DNA from: Actinia tenebrosa
Lineage: Eukaryota; Cnidaria; Anthozoa; Actiniaria; Actiniidae
Direction: 5' to 3'
Assembly (NCBI RefSeq): GCF_009602425.1
Contig: NW_022259060.1
Span: 190,380-254,379 of the forward strand
DNA length: 64,000 nucleotides
Part shown: positions 23,662-33,800 of the stretch, in pieces
Layout: the number at the start of each line of letters is the position of its first letter
Numbering within the stretch: the first letter of the stretch is position 1
Made by a program: the position numbers and the translations under genes
The notes under the pieces: model-generated
The model's database searches: none
What the model was told of the DNA's origin: nothing
The model's input: only the letters and a program-made list of their open reading frames with translations

Positions 23662-23667
23662 AATAAA
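23662..23667 (+). terminator. Probable ZUP1 polyadenylation signal
   Basis: Canonical AATAAA 17 nt past the ZUP1 stop codon. Such a short 3' UTR is plausible, since the tail-to-tail TPR-CHAT gene ends about 570 bp further on. Confidence 0.4.
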
Positions 23668-24130
23668 GTATTGTATATTCTTGGATATAGTAAAGTATTA
23701 CCGAATTGAAACCCAGAAAGTACATTGGAAAAATTTACTCTCAAATCAATTCACAATAATTTGTTTGCGCTACGTTTATCAATACTTTTTCTCCTCTCAG
23801 TAACGGAGTAAGTTACATCCTCTGTGATTTAAAACAGACTGCAAATATATTTATTGTCATTTTCTATATTTCTTTGGGGTTGTATTTGGTTTACAAGTGT
23901 TGGGACAATATGAAATCAGCTATGATAACTTGCCATTATAAGTCATCTTGAACGAGATTTCCGGATACACTAAATGTAGCAAAGGAAATTTAAAAACTAC
24001 AAATATGAATACAAATCTGTAAGTATTTTGATTATAGTACTAACTAATTCGAGTGAATAAAATGAAGCACAAACTAAACTACTTATTTTTTCTGTTGATT
24101 GCAAACATCTAATTTAGCTAGAGTGTTTTA

Positions 24131-24310
24131 GTTCTGTCTCATTTCTCATACACTGATGGTGACATAATCACCAATAAGAAAGAAAGGAGTCCAGTACTTT
24201 GGTATACTGTATAAATCTTGGTTCTCTCTCATTTCTCATACACTGATGGTGACATCATCACCAATAAGAAAGAAAGGAGCCCAGTCTTTCGGATCTTCGA
24301 ATTCTCCTCT
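24131..24310. repeat. Duplicated 3' end of the TPR-CHAT gene
   Basis: The block starting at 24131 and the block starting at 24221 match closely for about 65 bp (shared CATTTCTCATACACTGATGG, ACCAATAAGAAAGAAAGGAG). The right copy encodes the true C-terminus (FFLIGDDVTISV and stop). The left copy repeats those codons and stop just downstream and then diverges. This is either a local duplication or the remnant of a lost tandem paralogue. Confidence 0.8.
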
Positions 24311-27300
24311 TATGTCATCCATGGCAATTTGTAGGCTTTTACTTGCACTTTCTCCCATCTTTAGAAACGTGTAAAAGGTTGCCATAAAATTAAATGTAGT
24401 CTCGTCATCAACGGCCCACAACGACGCTACAACAGCACGAGCTCCTGCAGCAAGAAAAGCTCGACTCATTCCAACCACTCCCTCTGCCTTGATGTCTCCA
24501 CTACCACTGTGACAGCAGCTTAGGACAACAAGTTTTGCTTTCACACCAATCTCTTGTACCTCCTGCATTGTTAACATGTAGTCTTGTTCGTCTGGGATAC
24601 TTGTTTCATGTATTCTTGGTGGAGGGGAAAGAGCAATGTATCCATTCTCTGAGTCTCCATGTGCTGCAATGTGAATGACACCAACATCTCGCAGATTCTT
24701 CTTGACCATTTCTTTGGTTGCCTCTGATCCAGTCAAGGGCGTGACATTCAACATATTTCCAACGACTTTAGCCTCATGTTCTGCAGAAGGAAGAGTCTTC
24801 ATCACGGTCTTTTCCCCTTTAAATATTACTTCCCCAACATGAGGGCCTCCGATAACAAGTGCGCCTGTCTCACAATGACTGTCCGCTGGACATTCTTGTA
24901 AATACTTTAGTGTCGTCAATGAAGGTGCAATCCGAATACACTTTGTTTCTGAAAGAAAATTTTCAGTGATTGGATCTCGTAAAGCTGCAAATGGTACCTT
25001 AAACAAAGATCTATCAGGAATGATAATGATTTCTTCTTCCTTGAGTTGCTGCAGGATGGGTGCAATCAAATGACTGAATAACGTTTCAAGTGGATCTGCT
25101 TGCGGTTCACTTGTTGGTTCATCTTCAGTTGTTGTGACATTTCTCTCAATTGATGACCCCTCGTCAGTTGGTGTGACATTTCTCTCAGTTGATGACCCCT
25201 CGTCAGTTGGTGTGACATTTCTCTCAGTTGATGACCCCTCGTCANNNNNNNNNNNNNNNNNNNNNNNNNNNNNNNNNNNNNNNNNNNNNNNNNNNNNNNN
25301 NNNNNNNNNNNNNNNNNNNNNNNNNNNNNNNNNNNNNNNNNNNNNNNNNATTTCTCTCAGTTGATGACCCCTCGTCAGTCGTTGTGATATTTCTCTCAGT
25401 TGATGACCCCTCGTCAATTGGTGTGACATTTCTCTCGGTTGATGACCCCTCGTCAGTTGTATTTTGTCCATGACTGCTAATCTGCCTAAACGTTGCAGGC
25501 GGATCCAAAGATCTGTTTTCACACTTCGCTGGTTCTTTTACTTGCATCTTACTATAGACGTCGTTCAGGACTTTATCAAAAGGCAGATTCTCTTTTCGAC
25601 CAAGAGTTTTAAACCACAACATTTGGGTAGAAAAGTTGAAAAATTGATCATCGAGTGCGATGAAAAAGAGTGGGTTTTCCTTTCTTATGATCCAAATACC
25701 CAAACCCTTTCTAAGGAAAGCAAAGTACACGATACAGGCTTTACACTTCAAGGAAACTGCTTCGAGGTCGGTCATCTCAAGTGGCGTACTTACAGTTAGG
25801 TTGATGCAATATTTTGAGGCTAAATGATCTCCCAGAGCTCTGGCCCGACCACGATCACAAACCAGAAGAGCTTCTTCTGTATTTCCTGCCTCGTTTAGTG
25901 CTTCCGTTAGCATATTGTAGGTACCACTGAACTGATCAATGATGGATATCATGAAGTCATCTCGTTTCTGTAAATTTTCAATCACCCATTCCCAACTTTG
26001 TACCGACTTTTTCAAGTAGTTTATTGACTGTTGCTTGAAATCTTCACTACTTTGTTCGTACTTGCCACTCAGTTCATAGCAAAGCTCACCCAGGCTGTAG
26101 TTGGCTATTGCTTGGTTTCGCTTGTCGCTCATTTTGATAGCTAGATTCACGCTCATCTCATAAAATTTGAAGGCCTCTTGGTATTTCTGCAGCGAGAAGT
26201 AAGCGTTGCCTAAGTTTAAGTAGGTGGTCCCCTCTCCCTTCTTGTTGTCTATTGTTTTGGCAACCTCCAAGCTCTTTTCAAAATACTTCACTGCCTCCTT
26301 GTCATCATCCAGTAAAAAGGAAAAAAGGTTCCCTAAATTCATAAAGGATGTTCCTTCTCCGTTCTTGTTGCCAATCTCTTGGGCAATCTTTAGGCTTTTT
26401 TGATAATAATCGATGGCCTTGTCGGGTTCTTTTAAATACAGATGGGTATTTCCTAAGTTCATGTATGCCATTCCTTCTCCATTCTTTTCTCCTATTTCTG
26501 TGGTGATGGCTAGACCTTCTTTATATTTCATGATTGCGTCTTGGAATTTCCCTAAGGTCAAGTAAACGTTTCCAAGGATAATATTGCACGTCCCCTCCCC
26601 TCTCTTGTCTCTTATTTCTCTCGCAATCTTCATGGCCATTGTTACATATCTTTCGGCTTCAGTATACCTTCCCAATGACATGTAGGCACTCGCCAAGTTC
26701 ATGTATGCAGTTTCCTCCGCTTTCTTGTTGTTGATATTTAAAGAAATAACCAGGCTCTTTAAGCTGTACTTAATGGCGTCGTGGTATTTCCCTCTTGTAG
26801 ACAGGACCTTTGCTAGGTTCACCAGGGCAGTTGCCTCGCCATTCTTATCACCTATTTTCATGGCAATACCGACAGCTCTCTCATGATGTTCAATTGCCTC
26901 TTGGTATTTGCCCAGTGAAAAGCAAACATTTCCCAAGTTCATGACCGTTCTTCCTTCTCCTTTCATGTTACCTATTTCTTGGGCGTTCTCCAGGCTCTTT
27001 TTATAGTATTCTTCGGCCTGCGTGTAATCACTCGTCGAAAAGTACACGCTTCCCAAGTTATTGCATATTATTTCCTTGAGATGCGTGTTGCCCGTTGTTA
27101 AAGCGATGCTTTCACCTTTCTTGTAATACTCAACGGCTTCTCGGTATTCTCCTGTTGCAAAGTAGACGTCCCCAATGTTAACATAGGAAGCTCCCTCTTC
27201 CGTCTCTTCTCTCAATTCTGTAGCAATGTTTAGGCCTTTCTTGAAATTCTCGAGGGCTTCCGTGGTTTTTCCTAATTCGAGGTTTGCTTTTCCCAAGTTT

Positions 27301-28907
27301 TCATAAGTTTTCACTTCTGCTCTTTTGTCTCCTATTGCCATGGTGATTTCTAAGCTCTTTTCATAATGCTCAATAGCTTTGGTCTGTTTCCCTAAACTGA
27401 GGCAGGCGTTTCCTATATTGACATGAATGCTTCTGGCTTCCTTTTTGTCTCCCAGTTCCAAGGAAATTTTTAAGTTTAATTCATAATTCTCAATAGCCTG
27501 GCTGTAATCCCTCAATGACATGTAAGCGTCCCCTATTTTTTTAAGAGTGCGTTGTTCATCCTTTTTGCAGCCAAATTCTTTGATGATTTCGAGGGCCTGT
27601 TTTTCGTAGTCGATGCTATCCTGGTATTTGCCTAAAGATTTGTAGGCATCGCCTAGATTCATATATATTTCTCTCTGTATCTCCTTTTCTTTTACGTCTA
27701 AGGCGATTTTCAGGCTCTCTTCAAGATGAAGAATTCCCTCGTGGTATTTGTGTAAATCCAAGTAGGCACGCCCTGTGTTAAAATGGGAAACCATCATTCC
27801 TTTCTCGTTTCCTATTTTCATTGCAACGATTAGGTTCTTCTTGTGATATTCAACAGCTTCTTCATATTGACACAGTGAAGAGTAGATGTTTCCTATCTTC
27901 AAATAGATCTTTCCTTCATTCATCTTATCGCCTACTTCTTGGGTCAGTTTAAGAGCCTTCTCGTAATACCCGATAGCCTCTACTAATTTTTTCGTTAAGA
28001 CGTGTGTTCTTCCTAAGTCCATGTAGACGGCGCCTGTTTTCTCCTTATCTCCTATTTCCAGTGCAATGTTCAAGCTCTTTTCAAAACAGGTAATAGCTTT
28101 TTCGTATTCTTTCATCGGCAAATAGGCATTTCCTAAGCTTCTGTAAGAGGTTGCCTCTAAATCCTCGTCACTGATACTTTGGGCGATGTTTAGACTTGTT
28201 TCCAAATGGTTTAAAGCATCTTGGTAGTTGGACAATTTTGTATACACGTCTCCTATGCTCGCATGGATGGTTCCCTCGACCTTCTTGTCTCCTCTCTCTA
28301 TGGCAATGTCTAGGGACTTCTTATAGTACTCTACAGCTTTTTCGTCTTTATCCAATAACGAGTAGGCTTTTCCAATATTGGTATACGTCTCGCCTTCTCC
28401 CTTTTTGTCACCTAACTCTGTAACGATGACCAATCTTTTCTCGTAATATCTAATGGCCTCGGGTAAGTTGCGCATTGTGAAATACACGTTTCCTATTGTC
28501 CTATAGGCTTGTTCCTCAGCGTCCTTGTCTCCCTCGTCTATAGCAATGTTTAAGCTTTTCTCAAACTTTAGCAAAGCCTGGCTGTAGTTGTATTGTATAA
28601 AGTAGATGGTCCCGGCCATTTCTAGTACTATTCTTTCTGCTTCTTTGTCCTTTGCAGCTGCAGCAATTTCTAGGACTGTCTCATAGTAAGCTAGAGCCTC
28701 CTTGAAAAGACACATTTTCTCATGCAATTCACCAAGAACCAAATTCAAATTCATCACTGTCAAACCATCTTCAAAGTGGTGGGCGAAGATCAAACATTCT
28801 TTGAGCAGACAAATCATTTGCTGTTTGCTTAAGTTTAGACATCCATCCAATACATAATGCATACAGCATCTTACAAATGCTGTGAGGGTTGATTCATCCA
28901 TTGCCAA
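24236..28907 (-). CDS. TPR-CHAT protein (TTC28-like), caspase-fold C-terminus
   Basis: A single-exon gene among intron-rich neighbours. From residue about 40 it carries more than twenty consecutive 40-residue TPRs, many of the LGN/TTC28 type (for example AIEHYEKSLEITMAIGDKRA), forming a protein-binding superhelix. After a helical spacer (ALLVCDRGRARALGDHLASK) comes a linker of 13-residue repeats interrupted by an N gap. The CHAT domain then fills the last 280 or so residues. CHAT is a caspase-like fold, and both catalytic residues are visible: His in VIHIAAHGDSENG and Cys in VVLSCCHSGSG. It closes with GVVGMSRAFLAAGARAVVAS and the DWAPFFLIGDD end typical of CHAT. Frames on the two sides of the gap differ, so the true gap length is not 105. 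Bacterial TPR-CHAT proteases act in regulated cell death; animal substrates are not known to me. There is no transmembrane or signal segment. Confidence 0.9.
25130..25470. repeat. 39-bp coding minisatellite with N gap
   Basis: Units of 39 bp encode TDEGSSTERNVTP and close variants on the minus strand, between the TPR array and the CHAT domain. Three or so units stand on each side of a 105-base N run (25245-25349). The reading frame before the run does not match that after it, so the run length is an estimate and more units are probably missing. Confidence 0.9.
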
Positions 28908-30446
28908 AACTGATTAAGATCTGGCACGAACTAAGTAATATCAAGGTCAAGCATTCTTCATAATCCAAGGACTCAGTCTAGGACAAAAACAGCACGTCTA
29001 TGAATAATGAATAAGATACTGTCATATTATTATCATAACCTTTACATAGAAGATCTAGAATCGCATGCTGTCTCACGACAATATATTCATTACAGTCATG
29101 GTATAAACAACTTTTGAAATGTCGAATCATCTAGCGATTTGTTTGGCTTTTTAATCATCAGGGATTTGTGTTAGAGATGAGTGCCCTGAAAATGATATCG
29201 TCAAATATTTGTTGCCAAAATCATCCAAAAACAAGTCGAAGGATTGAAGCCAGGGTCATTTGTTATGCATATAGACATATAAATTTACAGCTGAAATCGA
29301 ATCTAGCTAGATTTAGTCTAGCGAGACGAAGGAAGTAGGCGAAAAACGATATTTTTAGCAACTTCAAAATTAAAAAACAGTCCAGCTATTACGGAGGAGC
29401 GAAGAAAGTGACGGGAAGAATAAAAACGTTTTCCAAAAGGTGTACACAAAATATCAATACAAATATCAAGGGAAAATTCAATAGAGAGTTGTACACGAGA
29501 TCCCAGCTTGACATGAACAATAATTTTTTATTTCTCCACGCGTTTGAAGCATTTATTTTTATCTACCATGATAACCTCAGAGATCCATCGCTTTAAAGGG
29601 TGAACACTTTTGTCGCGTTCCATATTGGCTTCGCAAAACGTAGAGCACTCAGTGCAAAACGAAACTAATGGTTCTCCTTACTTCCGGGATTGAACGGTTT
29701 AGTTTACGGTCGAATTTTCATCAGCAACGTAACGAAAAAGTCAAAATATCTAATACGAAAATAACCTTGAAGTCTTGAGGGGACATCAAGTTTCTAAGTC
29801 CTAATGTTGTTGCAGCTTTCGCTTTCGCTGTGCTTAATCGTTGAACAAATAATATTATACTCTGCGCATTAAACGGAGCATGAAAAAGGTGATTACACAT
29901 GGAATAGAGAGAAAAAGACTATTGAGTCGATTCTAATTGCACTAAAAATAAAGAAGAAAGGATTTTACCTTGTTTTAAGGAGACGGTCTTGTTGATACAT
30001 GAAGGCAACCACTTGTAACGCTGTAATGTATTATAATCAAGGGTCACGTGGTGATGGCAACCAGACATTGAATGACTCGTAGAACCACTAACGAATCAAA
30101 ATCAGTTCCATGTCATTTTGCTTGGCGTATTTCCATTGCAAAAGAAAAGGAATACTCGCGTGATGTAACGGTCTACTTGCGCGTAGTTCTTACACCAAAA
30201 TTGAACCAAATTTAGCTTGAAATTTGGATTTCAGACTTTATTCTTTATCTAAATTTATCAGGCTAATTTTCACAAGCATATTTTAGACTGCAAAAAATAT
30301 ATTTATATACAAAGAAAAAGAAAAAAACCCCGAATGCACTCATTATTTAAACAATCTTTGTACGTACGAATGTACATTTGTAAAATTTAAATAAAACTAG
30401 CTGTATTTGCAAGTAACGTTCGATTTTTTTGAAATCCTTTGCTATC
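28908..30446. other. Intergenic region between TPR-CHAT and ZNFX1-like genes
   Basis: This holds the presumed promoter and 5' UTR of the TPR-CHAT gene, and perhaps the far 3' UTR of the helicase gene. Short open frames (for example 29408-29596) have no recognisable features. No clear TATA box or repeat family was identified. Confidence 0.5.
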
Positions 30447-30840
30447 CTAAAAATCGATTTTGTTAGATACAAGAACGATTCCCAAAAGATTGACAATATC
30501 CTTGATGTCCTTGAGCAAGTAGCTACATGTGTTTGAAAAGATTCTCGTGGTCCTTTCTTTAAGCCTATCATGAGATGAAACTTTTGCTACAAGGTTATGG
30601 TATAGTTTTTGCAGTTCATTATGGTTTTGCATGTTATCCTCAGTGCACAGATAAGGCAGAATATCGAGCACCATCCATCTCTGGAGCCACTTTATTTCCT
30701 CCTGTAAATAAAAAAGTGAGCTACAAGGATGTGGTATTATGCTTGTAGATCATAGTTTCCCATGTTAGCCAGCTCAGACCAAGCAGAATGTCGAGCACCA
30801 TCCATTTCAGTAGCCACTTCATTCCCTTCTACAAAATAAA
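30447..30840 (-). pseudogene. Two extra copies of the ZNFX1-like terminal exon end
   Basis: Downstream of the helicase stop lie two more copies of the sequence that encodes EGNEVATEMDGA...SAWSE..ANMGNYDLQ. Copy 2 (about 30721-30833) is about 90% identical in DNA, has its own acceptor (TTTATTTTGTAG) and ends NYDLQA then stop. Copy 3 (about 30640-30706, also with an acceptor) has decayed in the homologous frame. Another frame stays open from its acceptor to 30447 and would give a helical peptide of about 85 residues (for example RLKERTTRIFSNTCSYLLKD). They may be alternative last exons or plain duplicates in the 3' UTR. Confidence 0.55.
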
Positions 30841-30863
30841 CAGTTAAGTACAGGGATGTGATA

Positions 30864-33800
30864 TTATTCTTGTAGATCATAGTTTCCCATGTTAGCTTGC
30901 TCAGACCAAGCAGAATACTGAGCACCATCCATTTCGGTAGCTACTTCATTCCCTTCTGCAAGCCTGTGAGAGGCTCCTCCTATAACATCGTGACACTCCG
31001 GGCACGATCCTGTTTCCATGGCACCGCCACATTCACCAATAGCATAGACATGTCCCTGACGACACTTATACCAATGACCTTTGGACAGCCCCATGGCTCT
31101 GATTATTTGGTCTTTCTCTTCGCGTGTTGGCGGATCGATAGGATATATAGAGCGGATTTCTTCTAGTTTTCTTAAGTAGTAATCTAGCTCTGGCATCTCT
31201 TTCCTAATAGTGGGTTGTGACGGCGTGTACCTGACGTCATACAAGAGAATTCTGTGTTCAGTCTTTAGACAGATGTCACGATTCTTTGTTTCAGTTCGAA
31301 GACTGCACACTTCAATGACAACCTTTTGTCGTTTCAGTTCAAGCTCGATGTCTGTGATCTCCCGCTCAACTGAACCAACGATGCGTTCTTGGAGGTAATT
31401 TAAAATCAAGATACTCAAATTCACATCCTTCATTTCTGAGCTTGTTTTATCGGCAATTTTGGCTTTGGTTTCTGTTGCTTTCTTAATGAGGTTGTGGCAC
31501 CGCGTTAGCAGTTCCACCTGGTTTTCAATGTTAATGATTTCAAAGACGTTCCTTGCTTGATCAATCCTTTTCAAGAGTACCTTATCATGGCTTCGTTTTC
31601 GCCTTGCAGAACTGCTGCTGCTGCTGCTGTTGCTGCTAGCATCAAGGAGATGCTGGGTTAATTTGTGGTGCACTTTATATCTTCGTTCTTCGCTTAATGG
31701 TTTAAATAGTTTTTCTTTAACTCTCTCGATGTCTTTTAGCTGTTTCTTGATTACATTATTATAGCGCATCATGGTTTGTATTGGTGTTTTGCAACGTGGA
31801 CAAACCTGAAATAAAAGTAGAAGAGTTATTTTTATACGGGGCCGCTCTGGATAATAGATAATATTAGAATAGAAAGATATTACAAATGTTAGCCATGCCC
31901 TGACGTAGATCAGCACAGAGATTATTTCAGGGTTCTATCTGTGAGTTAGCCATGACCTGACTTAGATCAGCCCAGAGGTTGTTTCAGGGTTCTATCTGTG
32001 AGTTAGCTGGGCCCTGACTTAGATCAGCCCAGAGGTTGTTTCAGGGTTCAATCTGTGAGTTAGCCATGCCCTGACTAAGATCATCTGAAGGTTGCCACAG
32101 GGTTATTCTTGTTTGGTATGCTACTCGATTTGCAGTTATGCCAGGAAAAGTTTATGCATATGAATTTTTTCAAGGCTTAATTATTTGTAGTCGTGATTTA
32201 GAGATGTATATATATATACCTTCGGCTGTATGGAGTTTTTCTCTTGTTGATCATCATTTCCCATATCCATCCACTTATCAAGCGCGTGCACTTCAAAGAT
32301 GTGTTTGCATCCCCTCCCATCCACTTATCAAGCGCGTGCACTTCAAAGATGTGTTTGCATCCCCTCAGTTGAATAAAGCGCACAGTTTCATCATCAAAGT
32401 TCTCAGTTCCGAAGAAGATTTTTATTTCTTCCTTTTCGCACTCCACGCAGATACAAGGTTCGTTACACAGACCACGGCATCTATGTTTACACTGTAGTAG
32501 TTTACGACACGGCTCGTCGCAGCGTGGCCTATCGCAGATTTCCCCACACTTCATGCTACACTTCAAGTGCTTACACATCCATTCGCACTGATGAGTACAA
32601 GGAACGCAAGGCTCACCGCATTTCTTTCTGCATTCACTGTGTTTGCACTTGGTTTCACACTTGTTCGTGCATGGCGGACAAGTGATGGTGCAGTTGGCGC
32701 GACACTCATGGCCACAGACAAGCACTCTCCCACATGTTTTCTTGCATCGTCGATGGACTCTTCCTTGCAGACACTCACCACAACTCCCTGAGCACTCATG
32801 ACCACAGCTAGGATCGCCGCCACAAGGACCGCGACAGTCAAGAGGACTAGCTGAACAAGCTATTGTAACTTCATGTCCACAAGGCCAGTCGCTTCGCTTC
32901 ACAAGCTCCTTACATGATGACGTGCATGGTTCGCCACACCGTGCTTGGCATCGATGACCACATTTGAGTAATTTCGGGCATCTTTCATCACACTTCACAT
33001 GGTTGGGATTGTCACTGCATCGGGCATTCTTCTTGACATGGTTACACGGAAGAGTCATCTCAACGCGATAAAGACATTTTGGCTCACAATCTTGCCCACA
33101 AATATTGCGACATATGTGACCCTTTCTGCAGCCATGTATTATCTTGCTACAAGGTTTGTTGCACCTAATGATAACATCAAAATAACTAAATCCATTTTAT
33201 TTAGAGAGGAGCACAGCTCTAACCAGTTTGAATTGGTTAGAGTTGATTTGAGACTACGTACAATTTATTATACAACGTAACAGATCTCCTCGACTCGGGC
33301 GTAATGTTTTTCCATTTCAGGCCATGTGTCATTCCCTAGAGTATCATNTCTTTGTTTAACGGTTGCGCATGAGAAGACACATGAATATACAACTCAAACA
33401 AGATTATGGATACAACTCAAGATTTTTTATTATCAAGGGAATGACACGTGGTCTGAAATGGGAAAACATCACGTCTATTATAAATATTAGTAACTAGACT
33501 ATTCGAGCACCTGAATTCCTTGTGTTCTTGATCGTAGGGATGGCATAGAAGCGTACAGGCATGTCCACAGTCAAGTCGATACGCACAGCGTAGTCTACAT
33601 CCTCCATATGGTACCTTTTCCTGGAAATCCTCGGGATCTTTCACCGCAACCTGGAAAACAAAGCCATGGAAATACGTTGTTTAGTAAAAAAAAATACGAA
33701 CCAAAGGCAGGAATTATTAGATCATTGACGTCTGACATATACAGCTATTTCAAAAAAGGTTGGTAACGGTTTTGCTACATATTAAATGTTACATGTTGTA

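Noticed and set aside
30864-30970. Readthrough of copies 2 and 3 as ordinary internal exons of the ZNFX1-like gene
   Set aside because: Copy 1 ends in a stop with no donor visible before it, so the extra copies cannot simply be added to the main model.
31885-32115. CRISPR-like regular repeats (also at 46668 and 62645)
   Set aside because: The 57-bp units are contiguous with no unique spacers, and the genome is clearly eukaryotic. They are minisatellites.
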